64,000 nucleotides of DNA, taken from the NCBI GenBank assembly GCA_015059905.1, contig SUZN01000003.1:280601-344600 (forward strand), read 5' to 3'. Position 1 is the stretch's first letter. Each line of letters begins with the position of its first letter. The DNA comes from Rikenellaceae bacterium. Its GTDB lineage: Bacteria; Bacteroidota; Bacteroidia; Bacteroidales; Rikenellaceae. Shown piece by piece: positions 9,062 to 18,348 of this stretch. The position numbers were made by a program, and so were the translations under genes. Below the pieces are notes generated by a model, which worked only from the letters and a program-made list of their open reading frames with translations, did no database searches and was not told where the DNA came from.

Positions 9062-10531
9062 TTAATATTCATCATCACTACCATCCATATCCTCCTCGGG
9101 ACGGAATGCGTTATTCATCATATCCTTGAAGCGACCAAACCAACCTCTGCGCTTTGGAGCAACATCGTCGTCGTCATCCTCAACGACCTCATCCCAATCG
9201 TCGCTCGCATTCTTCTTCTCGGCGATAGCCTCCGCCACCGTCTTCTGCTGCTCAGGCTCCTCTTTAGCGGGAGTGATAGGCTGCACAGGCTGCTCCGCCT
9301 GCTCTGCCTTCACCTGCTCGGGCTCTGGCTTTGACTCTGGCTTGGTTGGTGCAGGGCTCTGCAACACACCCACAGGGCAAGCACCCACCTTCGCACCGCG
9401 CAACAATAGCGATACGGCAAGTGTCAAGTTAGGCGATGCCACCTTCTCCAAAGACTCTGTCGCAACACCCATCTCGGCACACGCCACGCGCACCTCCTGC
9501 TTGGTGATTGTCTGGAACAAGTCAGCAATGTGGTCAAGGGCTGCGCCACCACCCGTGAGGACGATACCCGCCGCCAGATTCTTCGCATAGCCCGACTCCT
9601 TAATCTCCGACCACACATATTCGGCAATATCCGACATACGAGCCTCGATGACCGCCGCCAGATTCAGACGCTGGATAGGCTTGATAGGACGACTGCCACT
9701 CTTAACCTGGATAAGTTCATCAGGAGTGCTTGACATCACAGCCGAGCCATAACGGCGCTTCAGCGTCTCGACCATCTTGGCAGGGATAGTACCCGCATAG
9801 GCACGAATATCGGCATTAACAACCGAGCCACCCATAGGGATTGAGGCGATGTAACGCAACACGCCACCGTAATAGACAGCCACATCGGTGATACCGCCAC
9901 CGATATCAACCACTGCTACGCCCTCCTCCTTCTCGTCGCTATTTACAACCGACTCGCCGATAACGGCAGCACCGGCGTAGAGGTTACGAATCTTGATGCC
10001 CGCGCCCATAAAGACACGCAGCAGGCGATCCTTCGCCTGATGGTCGCAGAGGATGAAGTTGTAGGTCGATGAGAGCTGGGGGCTGTAACTGCCCACAGGG
10101 GTCTTCATCTCGCTGCCCGATGTGCCCTTATAATTGATTGGGTAGTGCTCCATAATCACTTCACCATCGGCCGACTTCACATTGCGCATACGCTCGCTCA
10201 AGGCGTTCACATCACGCTGCGAGATGCAGTTGTCAGCATTCTCCACAAAGACGTGATCGGTGTAGCGCGCACAACGCACAAACTTACCCGATATGGTCAC
10301 ATAAGCATCGGTGATGGCAATGCCCGCCTGCTGCTCCGCCTTCTCCTTCGCGCGGCGCAACGAGTCGGTTACCATCTGGCTGTTATCGACCAAACCTGCC
10401 ACCATTCCATCGCAACTCTCGGCAACGATGGTTTCGATATCCAGGACTCCTCCTTCGACCATTGATCCTACGGCAACAACGACCTCCGAGCTACCGATAT
10501 CTATGGCTACTACATAATTCTTCTTATCCAC
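9062..10531 (-). CDS. ftsA: Cell division protein FtsA
   Basis: Actin-like protein that tethers FtsZ to the membrane. Its 489 residues include the phosphate-1 motif AIDIGSSEVVVAVG at the N-terminus, the SHS2/1C domain, phosphate-2 VVDIGGGITDVAVY and the adenosine motif VLTGGGAAL. After residue about 385 comes a long Pro/Glu/Lys-rich linker, then KRRGWFGRFKDMM, an amphipathic membrane-targeting helix, and finally an acidic tail. That linker makes it longer than the 420-residue E. coli protein, as is usual in Bacteroidota. The start codon is GTG at 10531. It lies 33 bases after ftsQ. Confidence 0.97.
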   Translation of the reverse strand: MDKKNYVVAIDIGSSEVVVAVGSMVEGGVLDIETIVAESCDGMVAGLVDNSQMVTDSLRRAKEKAEQQAGIAITDAYVTISGKFVRCARYTDHVFVENADNCISQRDVNALSERMRNVKSADGEVIMEHYPINYKGTSGSEMKTPVGSYSPQLSSTYNFILCDHQAKDRLLRVFMGAGIKIRNLYAGAAVIGESVVNSDEKEEGVAVVDIGGGITDVAVYYGGVLRYIASIPMGGSVVNADIRAYAGTIPAKMVETLKRRYGSAVMSSTPDELIQVKSGSRPIKPIQRLNLAAVIEARMSDIAEYVWSEIKESGYAKNLAAGIVLTGGGAALDHIADLFQTITKQEVRVACAEMGVATESLEKVASPNLTLAVSLLLRGAKVGACPVGVLQSPAPTKPESKPEPEQVKAEQAEQPVQPITPAKEEPEQQKTVAEAIAEKKNASDDWDEVVEDDDDDVAPKRRGWFGRFKDMMNNAFRPEEDMDGSDDEY

Positions 10532-10564
10532 GGCTATTATATTTTAATTTTCTTGCTTACTTCA

Positions 10565-11692
10565 CTATCGTTTGGTGCAGACCACCTGACCCTCATACCT
10601 CACCGAGATGGTTGAAAACTTATCCCAACCCAGCTTGGTAAGACCATTTTGGTAGAAGGTGAGCAACTTCTCGAGCTTTGCCTCGATTTGAGCCTCATCC
10701 CCCACCTGACCAAACTCCACTGTATGACCTCCCGTGCGTGGTATCAACTCCAGCTCAAGGTCGCCACTGCTCATCGTAGATGCCACAATCTGCACAATCT
10801 CGGCACCCCAAAATGAGTCATTTTCTATATAATTTACAAAGTTAATGAGTTTCAGGAAATCTTCATATCTTTTCATCAACTTTTTTTGCTTATCTCGCTC
10901 AATATCTTGACGTGCGGTCACAGCGGCGATATTTTTATCGTTCACTTTGCGCCAATAACGGTAGCGACGATATAGTTCGTTCTTCTCCAGACGCTTTGCA
11001 ATGATTCGCTTGTTGTAATCCTCGTCACTCTCAAACCAACCCTTGTAACGGATGTAACCCTTCTTATCGACCTTCATCGCTCGCACCTTCTTTACCGAGT
11101 CGCGAATCTCCTTCTCGCGGTCAAATAGAGGCTTTTTCTCGTGTTGCAACTCAAGTATGCGGGCATTAGACTCTTCCACGCGGGCGAGAATATAATCCTC
11201 CATACGACCCACATAATCTCGTGGCACGGGCGGAGCGTAACTACCCGACACCACAGGCACATAGACAGCCGCACGTCCTGGCGAGGGAAAAAGATAGCCT
11301 TCGTCGGTGACATAGCAGTCATAATCGCCGCAGACCAATCGCAACAGGGGCTTGCGCTGGCTCACCTCGATATGCAACACACCGTCATAGGTGACGTGCG
11401 CCGAGGCCCTATCGACAAAGCCATTGCTACGGATAGCGCGCTCGATACCCACCAAATCGACCTTGTCGATAGGTGTGCCAATGGTCTCCACGTCGCTCTG
11501 CTTTATCCACTGCTCGACCAGCTTGCGCGACATAAGGCTCTCGTCGGGAAGGCTGTCGATAATCTCCACATTCACAGCCTGCACCGTTGCCAACGAACGG
11601 TGCTGACGTGAGCGCGAGCTATACAAAACGACAAAGCCCACGACCAAAGCCCACAAAAGGCACATTCCTGCTATCTTCCACGCCCTCTGCAT
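10565..11692 (-). CDS. ftsQ: Cell division protein FtsQ/DivIB-like, with internal charged insertion
   Basis: Bitopic divisome protein of 375 residues. A short cytoplasmic tail and one TM (residues 8-25) are followed by a POTRA-like region (about 38-112) and a beta domain whose halves are AAVYVPVVSG (141-150) and NYIENDSFWGAEIVQI (287-302). Between them lies a roughly 110-residue Lys/Arg/Glu-rich helical block (about 170-280) that ordinary FtsQ lacks; E. coli FtsQ is 276 residues. The C-terminus VRYEGQVVCTKR is typical of the phylum. The open frame extends 13 codons further, but the ATG at 11690-11692 overlaps the murC TGA (TGATG), which fixes the start by translational coupling. Confidence 0.9.
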   Translation of the reverse strand: MQRAWKIAGMCLLWALVVGFVVLYSSRSRQHRSLATVQAVNVEIIDSLPDESLMSRKLVEQWIKQSDVETIGTPIDKVDLVGIERAIRSNGFVDRASAHVTYDGVLHIEVSQRKPLLRLVCGDYDCYVTDEGYLFPSPGRAAVYVPVVSGSYAPPVPRDYVGRMEDYILARVEESNARILELQHEKKPLFDREKEIRDSVKKVRAMKVDKKGYIRYKGWFESDEDYNKRIIAKRLEKNELYRRYRYWRKVNDKNIAAVTARQDIERDKQKKLMKRYEDFLKLINFVNYIENDSFWGAEIVQIVASTMSSGDLELELIPRTGGHTVEFGQVGDEAQIEAKLEKLLTFYQNGLTKLGWDKFSTISVRYEGQVVCTKR

Positions 11693-13077
11693 CAAGCCTT
11701 CTTTGCTAACTCCTCGGCAATAGCGCCGCAATAAGCATCAATGTTTCCTGCACCAAAGCTAACGACAACATCCGTCTCCGCTGCACCCAGCATCTGCGCC
11801 AAATTCTCACGCTCACAGATTGATGTTGGCACACCAACCAGCTCGGCAATCATCTCCGACCCAACGCCCTCGATAGGCTCCTCACGCGCAGGGTAGATTG
11901 GTACCAGCACAACCTCATCTGCGTGCGACAAGGCTGCCGCAAACTCACGATAGAGGTCACGCGTGCGAGTGTAGAGATGGGGCTGGAACACCGCTGTCAG
12001 CTTGCGCCCAGGAAACATCTTTCTTACCGATGTAATTGTTGCCTCCAACTCCTCGGGGTGGTGAGCATAGTCGTCCATATAGACCTGACGAGGGGTATTT
12101 ACATAAAACTCAAATCTGCGCTTAACTCCCTGATATTCACGCAAACCCTTACGCAGCTTATCCAAATCGAGCGACTCGCCACGACGCTTTGCAGCGCACC
12201 ACATCGATGCCACCGCCGCCACAGCATTCTCGACATTCACCCAGCCAGGGATGCCCAGATGACAACCCTCAATCACACCATCGGGCGTAACAACATCGAA
12301 ATCGTAATAACCGCCCTCGCAGAGCGAAATATTCTTCGCATAGAAGTCGCTATCGGTGCAATCGTAGCTATATCGCCAGATATCTATCCCTTCGGGCAGA
12401 GGTATCTCAACACCCTGCTTCAGTACCAGAGCACCGCCCTGCTTTATCAGCGCCGCAAATTCGCCAAACGCCTCCACGACAGCCTCATAGGTGCCATATA
12501 TATCGAGGTGGTCAGCCGCCACCGAGGTAATCACTGCAACATCGGGTTTCAGGCGCAGGAATGAGCGGTCAAACTCATCAGCCTCCACCGCGAGGCGGTC
12601 GCCCTTACCAAGAACAAGGTTACTGTCAAAGTTCTTCGATATGCCGCCCAGAAAAGCGTTTCCACCCATCTCGGTTGCCTGATTAAGCCACGCTATAAGG
12701 GTCGATGTGGTGGTCTTGCCGTGTGTGCCCGCCACAGCCATAACATACTTGCCTTCAGAGAGATGACCCAGCATCTGCGAGCGCTTCTCCATCTTGAAGC
12801 CGCCACGACGGAAGTACTGCATCTGCGGATGCTCCTCGGGCACCGCAGGAGTATATACCACCAGCGTGGAATTGACAAAACGGTAGGTCGATGGAATATG
12901 CTCCACACCATCCTTATAGCACACCTCGGCGCCCTCGGCTGCGAGAGCCTGCGTCAGCGGTGTCTCGGTGCGGTCGTAGCCCGCCACCATCTTCTTCTCG
13001 TGCAGGAAATAACGAGCCAAGGCACTCATACCGATGCCTCCGATGCCCATAAAATAGATATTGTTAAAGTGCTTCAT
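11692..13077 (-). CDS. murC: UDP-N-acetylmuramate--L-alanine ligase
   Basis: Adds L-Ala to UDP-MurNAc, the first stem-peptide step of peptidoglycan synthesis, in the cytosol. The N-terminal Rossmann motif is GIGGIGMSALA, the ATP-binding P-loop is GTHGKTTTSTL, and DDYAHHPEE and FQPHLYTRT are the conserved Mur ligase substrate motifs. It has 461 residues from MKHFNNIYFMG. The frame is open 16 codons further upstream, but that would overlap murG; the chosen ATG at 13075-13077 lies four bases after the murG stop. The TGA overlaps the ftsQ ATG. Confidence 0.97.
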   Translation of the reverse strand: MKHFNNIYFMGIGGIGMSALARYFLHEKKMVAGYDRTETPLTQALAAEGAEVCYKDGVEHIPSTYRFVNSTLVVYTPAVPEEHPQMQYFRRGGFKMEKRSQMLGHLSEGKYVMAVAGTHGKTTTSTLIAWLNQATEMGGNAFLGGISKNFDSNLVLGKGDRLAVEADEFDRSFLRLKPDVAVITSVAADHLDIYGTYEAVVEAFGEFAALIKQGGALVLKQGVEIPLPEGIDIWRYSYDCTDSDFYAKNISLCEGGYYDFDVVTPDGVIEGCHLGIPGWVNVENAVAAVASMWCAAKRRGESLDLDKLRKGLREYQGVKRRFEFYVNTPRQVYMDDYAHHPEELEATITSVRKMFPGRKLTAVFQPHLYTRTRDLYREFAAALSHADEVVLVPIYPAREEPIEGVGSEMIAELVGVPTSICERENLAQMLGAAETDVVVSFGAGNIDAYCGAIAEELAKKA

Positions 13078-13081
13078 ATCT

Positions 13082-14179
13082 TTACCACTCCTTTTCAATT
13101 TGACGTGCCACACGCTCGGCAGCATCCTTCACCCCCAAGCGCAGGATATTTCGCGACAACGTATTAAGTCGCTCCTTATCGGCAAGCAATGCCAAGGCGC
13201 GAGTCATACCTTTGCTCACCGCCTCCACATCGCGCACCATCTCGGCAGCATCCTTCTCAACCAGCGCCATAGCGTTCTTGGTCTGATGATCCTCCGCCAC
13301 ATTGGGCGATGGGACAAAGAGCGTAGGCTTACCCACCAGACATAGCTCTGACACGGTGCAGGCGCCACTGCGTGACACCACAAGGTCGGCAACCTCGTAG
13401 GCGTAGTCCATACGCTCGATAAATGCGCCCTGCCATATATTCTTCGTTGGGTGCTCCTTGAGGAACTCCTGCATCTCCTTTTCGTAGAACTTACCCGTCT
13501 GCCAGATAACCTGCACAGGGGCTTCACCATCGAGCGTAAGTATCCAGCTCTTCATCATCTCGTTCAGCGTGCGTGTACCGAGCGAGCCACCCACAACAAG
13601 CAGCGTAGGCATATCAGCCTTAAAGCCGTAATACTCCAACGCCTCGGCACTCTTCTCCTTCTTGGGAGCAAAGCTACCACGCAGAGGGTTACCCGTCATA
13701 ATGATGCGGTCGGCGCGGAAGAAACGCTCCATATCGTCATACGCCACACATATACGACGTGCCTTGCGTGAGAGAATCTTGTTTGTCACGCCCGCGTGCG
13801 AGTTCTGCTCCTGGATGACCGTTGGCACACCCATACGCTGCGCCGCCCACAGCACAGGCGCGCTGGCATAACCGCCAAAGCCCACGACAATATCTGCCGA
13901 GAAGTCACGAATGATACGCTTCGCCTTGCTCACACTGCGAACCACCTTCCAGGGCACCAGCAAGTTGTTCAAATCAAAACGGCGCTGCATACCCGCAATA
14001 GGCAATCCTACTATATCATAACCCAGCGCTGGCACCTTCTCCATCTCCATCTTACCCTCGGCACCTACAAAAAGTATCTCAACACGCTCCTTGTGTCGTT
14101 GCTTGAGTGCCTCGGCAACCGCCACAGCGGGATAGATATGTCCACCCGTGCCTCCGCCTGATAATATTACTCGTTTCAT
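13082..14179 (-). CDS. murG: UDP-GlcNAc--lipid-linked MurNAc-pentapeptide transferase
   Basis: Makes lipid II from lipid I on the inner face of the cytoplasmic membrane. Its 365 residues begin with VILSGGGTGGHIYPAVAVA, the donor G-loop. GFGGYASAP, QEQNSHAGVTNK and the GT-B C-terminal motif VVSRSGACTVSEL are all typical of MurG. It is the first gene of the murG-murC-ftsQ-ftsA-ftsZ run. In most relatives ftsW, murD and mraY precede it, but here yifB does, after a 153-base gap, so the ancestral cluster has been split. Confidence 0.97.
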   Translation of the reverse strand: MKRVILSGGGTGGHIYPAVAVAEALKQRHKERVEILFVGAEGKMEMEKVPALGYDIVGLPIAGMQRRFDLNNLLVPWKVVRSVSKAKRIIRDFSADIVVGFGGYASAPVLWAAQRMGVPTVIQEQNSHAGVTNKILSRKARRICVAYDDMERFFRADRIIMTGNPLRGSFAPKKEKSAEALEYYGFKADMPTLLVVGGSLGTRTLNEMMKSWILTLDGEAPVQVIWQTGKFYEKEMQEFLKEHPTKNIWQGAFIERMDYAYEVADLVVSRSGACTVSELCLVGKPTLFVPSPNVAEDHQTKNAMALVEKDAAEMVRDVEAVSKGMTRALALLADKERLNTLSRNILRLGVKDAAERVARQIEKEW

Positions 14180-14332
14180 TTTCTGTATTACTTTTACTAT
14201 ATGTTACTGCGACACAACCGTATATGAGCTACTCATCGTCTGCTCAACCTACGGCATTCGCCATTATATTTATAGAGTAACCTAACTCCAAATTTCTATC
14301 TATATATAAAACCCAAAATAATTTTGAATTTC

Positions 14333-15865
14333 CTATCGTCCCCAGCTCTCTCTATCGAGTGAACGATAGCCTATCGCCTCGGATATATGCTGCGGCTGGA
14401 TGTCCGCCTCGCCCTCAAGGTCAGCAATCGTGCGCGCCACTTTGATTATGCGGTCGTAAGCTCGTGCCGAGAGCTGCAACCTATCCATCGCCGCATCGAG
14501 CAGACGACGTGCCGTTGGCGACAATGGGCAGAACTTACGCAACATAGCCGATGACATCATCGTGTTGGTATATATCCCCAGACCCTGAAAACGCTTCGCC
14601 TGCACCTCACGGGCACGCATCACACGCTCACGCACCACAGCGCTCGACTCCGCCACCTCCTCCGATGACATCTCCTCGCGCGACACGGGCGTCACCTCGA
14701 CGTGCAAATCAATTCTATCCATCAACGGTCCCGACACCCTGCCCAGATAGCGATGCACCGCCGCAGGCGAGCAACTACACTCCTTCGTGGGGTGGTTATA
14801 ATAACCACAGGGACAAGGATTCATCGACGCCACAAGCGTGAAATTAGAGGGATAATCCACCGCATAACGCGCTCTGGCAATCGAGATATGTTTATCCTCC
14901 AGCGGCTGACGCAACACCTCCAGCACGCCATGTCCAAACTCTGGCAACTCATCCAGAAACAGCACTCCATTATGCGCCAGCGACACCTCGCCAGGCTGCG
15001 GAGTCTGACCGCCACCAATAAGCGCCACAGGCGATGCCAGATGGTGCGGCGCACGGAACGGACGATGGGTCATCAATCCGCGCATTGCTCCCAGCTTACC
15101 CGCCACAGAGTGTATCTTGGTGGTCTCCAGTGCCTCCTCACGACTCATCGGAGGCAATATCGAGGGCATACGCTTCGCCAGCATAGTCTTACCCGACCCA
15201 GGAGGACCTATCATTATCACGTTGTGACCTCCCGCCGCCGCAATCTCCATCGCACGCTTGACGTGCGCCTGACCCTTCACGTCGGCGAAGTCATCCATAT
15301 ACTCTTCCCTCTCTACATTCTCTATCTTCGTCCCCATAGTAGGCTCAAGTGCAAGGTCGCCATTAAGCACCGAGGCAAGTTGAGTGAGCGACTCGACAGC
15401 ATAGACCTCAACACCCTCCACCACAGCCGCCTCGGCAGCATTCTCCTGCGGAACATATATCTTCCGAAAGCCCTGCGCCCGCGCCTCGGCAGCCACAGGC
15501 AGCACACCCTTCACGCCACGAATAGAGCCATCGAGCGACAGCTCTCCCACAAACACCACATCCTCCAGAGCCTCCGCCGAGAGCTGCTCGGTAGCGGCAA
15601 GTATCGCCACAGCGATGGGCAAATCAAATCCCGACCCCTCCTTACGCAGGTCGGCAGGAGCGAGGTTTACCACACACTTCCTGACCGTCATACGGTAGCC
15701 CGAATTCTCAAACGCCGCACGCACACGTTGCTCGCTCTCCTTCACAGCGTTATCGGGTAGTCCGACCAGAAAAAGTCCCAAGCCACCGCCTGTGATGCTC
15801 ACCTCGACGGTAACCATCACAGCCCCAATGCCCGACACAGCTCCTGTATTTGTCCTAACTACCAT
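14333..15865 (-). CDS. YifB/ComM family Mg-chelatase-like AAA+ ATPase
   Basis: AAA+ protein of 510 residues. An N-terminal ChlI/Lon-protease-like domain (residues about 20-145, with GLPDNAVKESEQRVRAA) is followed by an ATPase domain with Walker A GPPGSGKTML and Walker B GVLFLDEL, then a C-terminal Mg_chelatase_C region. ComM of Vibrio and Haemophilus promotes branch migration during natural transformation, and this protein probably has a similar helicase role. The gene begins 11 bases after dnaB on the same strand. With dprA and comF also in the window, competence-type DNA handling is represented, although these genes are also common in non-transformable species. Confidence 0.9.
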   Translation of the reverse strand: MVVRTNTGAVSGIGAVMVTVEVSITGGGLGLFLVGLPDNAVKESEQRVRAAFENSGYRMTVRKCVVNLAPADLRKEGSGFDLPIAVAILAATEQLSAEALEDVVFVGELSLDGSIRGVKGVLPVAAEARAQGFRKIYVPQENAAEAAVVEGVEVYAVESLTQLASVLNGDLALEPTMGTKIENVEREEYMDDFADVKGQAHVKRAMEIAAAGGHNVIMIGPPGSGKTMLAKRMPSILPPMSREEALETTKIHSVAGKLGAMRGLMTHRPFRAPHHLASPVALIGGGQTPQPGEVSLAHNGVLFLDELPEFGHGVLEVLRQPLEDKHISIARARYAVDYPSNFTLVASMNPCPCGYYNHPTKECSCSPAAVHRYLGRVSGPLMDRIDLHVEVTPVSREEMSSEEVAESSAVVRERVMRAREVQAKRFQGLGIYTNTMMSSAMLRKFCPLSPTARRLLDAAMDRLQLSARAYDRIIKVARTIADLEGEADIQPQHISEAIGYRSLDRESWGR

Positions 15866-15876
15866 CTGCGCTACAT

Positions 15877-17520
15877 TTAGAATGGCACCTCGTCGGTCAG
15901 TGGAGCCTGCTTATCGAGGTTTGTCTGCACTGGAGGCATAGGCGTAGCGCCCAAATCAAACTCGCCGCCACCCATAGCCGAGCCCAGACCGCCCGCCATA
16001 GCGCCACCCGCAGGTGCTGCATCGACAATATCGCCGACAGAGCCATTACCCATACTGCCGTAGTTATAGGCAGGTGCGCCACCCATTGGGTCGGCAGCCG
16101 TAGAGCCCTCATCAGCCTCCATATCGGCAAAGCGCGCCTGGTCCTTCAGGAAGCGGAGCTTCACATCGCACACCGCACCGTTACGGTGCTTCGCCAGGAT
16201 AATCTCCGCCAAGCCCGCCGTAGGCAGACCATTCTCGTCGGTGGTCATACCATAGTACTCGGGGCGGTGGATAAATGCCACAATATCGGCATCCTGCTCG
16301 ATAGCTCCCGACTCACGCAGGTCGCTCAACTGTGGTCGTTTTGAGCCACCACGCTGCTCCGTAGCACGGCTCAACTGCGAGAGGGCAATCATCGGCACAT
16401 TCAGCTCCTTGGCGATAGCCTTCAGCGTACGCGAGATGAATGCCACCTCCTGCTCACGGTTACCGTTGCTCTTGGAGTCCTGGTTGCCTGTCATCAGCTG
16501 CAAGTAGTCGATGACGATAATTTTGATGTCGTTATGTATCTTGAGTCGGCGCGCCTTTGAGCGGAACTCAAAGACCGACAACGCTGGTGTGTCGTCAATG
16601 TAAAGCGGAGCTGTACCCAGAGGCTTGGTTGCACTCTCCAAGTGTCGCCACTGCTCGGGCGTGAGCTTACCCGACTTGATGTCGTTGCTGTATAGACCTG
16701 TCTCCGCCACGATGAGTCGCATCATAAGCTGCACTGCCGACATCTCAAGCGAGAAGAACGCCACAGGTGCCTGATGCTCGATAGCCATATTACGCGCCAT
16801 AGAGAGCACGAAGGCTGTCTTACCCATTGAAGGACGTGCCGCGATGATAATCAAGTCGCTTGGCTGCCATCCCATAGTCACGCGGTCCAGCGCCATAAAA
16901 CCCGAAGGCACACCATTGAAGGCAGAGGAGTTCTTACTCGCCTCCTCAATCTGCGCCAGCGCCTTGGCGAGGATATCCTTCGCATTCTGCACCGAGCGCT
17001 TGACGTGACCCTCGGCAACCTTGAAAATCTCGCCCTCAGCAAAACCAATCAAGTCGGTCACATCCTGGTCCTCGTCGTAGGAGCGACGCTGAATCTCTGT
17101 CGCAGAGCGTATCAGCTCACGCTGCACATACTTCTGCGCAATAATCTTGGCGTGGAACTCCACATTGGCAGCCGAGCCGACCTTCTGCGTCAGCTGTGCC
17201 AGATATGCTGCACCTCCCACCTTCTTCAGCTCCTTGCGCACCTTCAACTGCTCGGTGACGGTGTAGAGGTCAATGGGCTTCAGCTCTGCCGAGAGGGTCT
17301 CGATAGCCTTGTAGATGATACGGTGCTCCTCGGTGTAGAAGGTGTCGGCGGTGATATACTCCTGTACGGCGATGATACTATCACGCTCAAGCATCAGCGC
17401 ACCCAACACAGCCTCCTCAAGCTCAACGGCTTGCGGCGGCACAGTACCCACTACTGTGGTCTCACTCATCTTATCGTATGCGGCGCGATTTGCTGCCGAC
17501 GGGGTAAATTCTTTTGCCAT
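15877..17520 (-). CDS. dnaB: Replicative DNA helicase DnaB
   Basis: Hexameric 5'-3' helicase of the replication fork. The N-terminal primase-interacting domain begins around VPPQAVELEEAVLGAL. The RecA-like domain has Walker A ARPSMGKTAF and Walker B-type IIVIDYLQLM, then the H4 motif SRATEQRGGSKRP. The C-terminal 70 residues are Gly/Ala-rich and low complexity. The start is MAKEFTPSA (547 residues); an upstream in-frame start exists but would add an unlikely leader. No intein is present, since conserved blocks are contiguous. It is followed closely by yifB. Confidence 0.97.
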   Translation of the reverse strand: MAKEFTPSAANRAAYDKMSETTVVGTVPPQAVELEEAVLGALMLERDSIIAVQEYITADTFYTEEHRIIYKAIETLSAELKPIDLYTVTEQLKVRKELKKVGGAAYLAQLTQKVGSAANVEFHAKIIAQKYVQRELIRSATEIQRRSYDEDQDVTDLIGFAEGEIFKVAEGHVKRSVQNAKDILAKALAQIEEASKNSSAFNGVPSGFMALDRVTMGWQPSDLIIIAARPSMGKTAFVLSMARNMAIEHQAPVAFFSLEMSAVQLMMRLIVAETGLYSNDIKSGKLTPEQWRHLESATKPLGTAPLYIDDTPALSVFEFRSKARRLKIHNDIKIIVIDYLQLMTGNQDSKSNGNREQEVAFISRTLKAIAKELNVPMIALSQLSRATEQRGGSKRPQLSDLRESGAIEQDADIVAFIHRPEYYGMTTDENGLPTAGLAEIILAKHRNGAVCDVKLRFLKDQARFADMEADEGSTAADPMGGAPAYNYGSMGNGSVGDIVDAAPAGGAMAGGLGSAMGGGEFDLGATPMPPVQTNLDKQAPLTDEVPF

Positions 17521-17548
17521 AAAAATCGGGAAACTATATTTCAAGTTT

Positions 17549-17556
17549 CAAAATTA
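17549..17556 (-). promoter_or_regulatory. Candidate -7 element for dnaB
   Basis: On the minus strand this reads TAATTTTG, a match to TAnnTTTG, 29 bases upstream of the dnaB ATG. A -33 element is only weakly matched (CTTG about 18 bases further). Confidence 0.5.
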
Positions 17557-17628
17557 GCAAATTTTACCCAAACAGCAAGAGAGAAACAATATGAATTTAT
17601 TGAAAATTGTAAACAACGATATTAACAT

Positions 17629-18348
17629 CTACTGTTTGATATGCAAACTATGGCGCGGAGTAGCCAGCACAGCCACACTCAAACGCACATCCTCAACCGA
17701 CTTCAGAATTGTCTCACCCAGCGACATAATGGTTGCGCCTGTGGTAAAGACATCATCAACCAGAAGGATATGCTTACCTTTGAGAGCCTCCCGACGACGT
17801 ACACGGAAGATACCCTCGACATTATCCCAACGCTCATCCCTGCGCTGGGTGGTTTGGCTCGAATTGTAGCAGTAACGGCTCACGCTGCCCACATCAACCT
17901 TTACCCCCAGCTCACGCGCCACACCGCGAGCAATATACTCCGACTGATTATATCCACGAAACAATCTTCTTACCAGATGTAGCGGCACAGGCACAACAAC
18001 ATCCACATCGGCATATAGCCCACTCTCGCGCAGTAGTGCGCCATACCAGCGACCCATATTGTAAGCCACACGCCACCGCCCCGCATACTTGAAACGATGT
18101 ACCATATCACGCCAGGGGCTACCCTCGACATACCAGAACATAGCCGAAGCTCGCACCACAGGCATCAAACCCCAAAATCGCTCATTCATAGCATTATGCG
18201 CCTGCTGCCACAGACCTGTAAGCGGAGCCGTCATCTCGCACAAAGGGCAGACAACCGCACCCGCAGCTATCGGCTTGCCGCATATCGCACACGAAGGCGG
18301 AGCGATGAGCGACATCACATCGCGCAACATATCATTGAGCATCGACAT
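17629..18348 (-). CDS. ComF family phosphoribosyltransferase-like protein
   Basis: Protein of 239 residues with an N-terminal four-cysteine zinc module (Cys20, Cys23, Cys34, Cys37: CAIC...CPLC) and a phosphoribosyltransferase fold, with the PRPP-binding loop HILLVDDVFTTGAT near residue 195. ComF proteins are needed for DNA uptake in Bacillus and Haemophilus; some act with PriA and DprA on incoming single-stranded DNA. Here the gene overlaps the end of priA by 17 bases, so it is co-translated with the restart helicase, in line with that link. Confidence 0.9.
   Translation of the reverse strand: MSMLNDMLRDVMSLIAPPSCAICGKPIAAGAVVCPLCEMTAPLTGLWQQAHNAMNERFWGLMPVVRASAMFWYVEGSPWRDMVHRFKYAGRWRVAYNMGRWYGALLRESGLYADVDVVVPVPLHLVRRLFRGYNQSEYIARGVARELGVKVDVGSVSRYCYNSSQTTQRRDERWDNVEGIFRVRRREALKGKHILLVDDVFTTGATIMSLGETILKSVEDVRLSVAVLATPRHSLHIKQ

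Noticed and set aside
14702..15760. A 352-codon plus-strand open frame
   Set aside because: Antisense to yifB; Arg/His-rich shadow frame.
15877..17520. Intein in DnaB considered
   Set aside because: Conserved helicase blocks are contiguous and length is normal.
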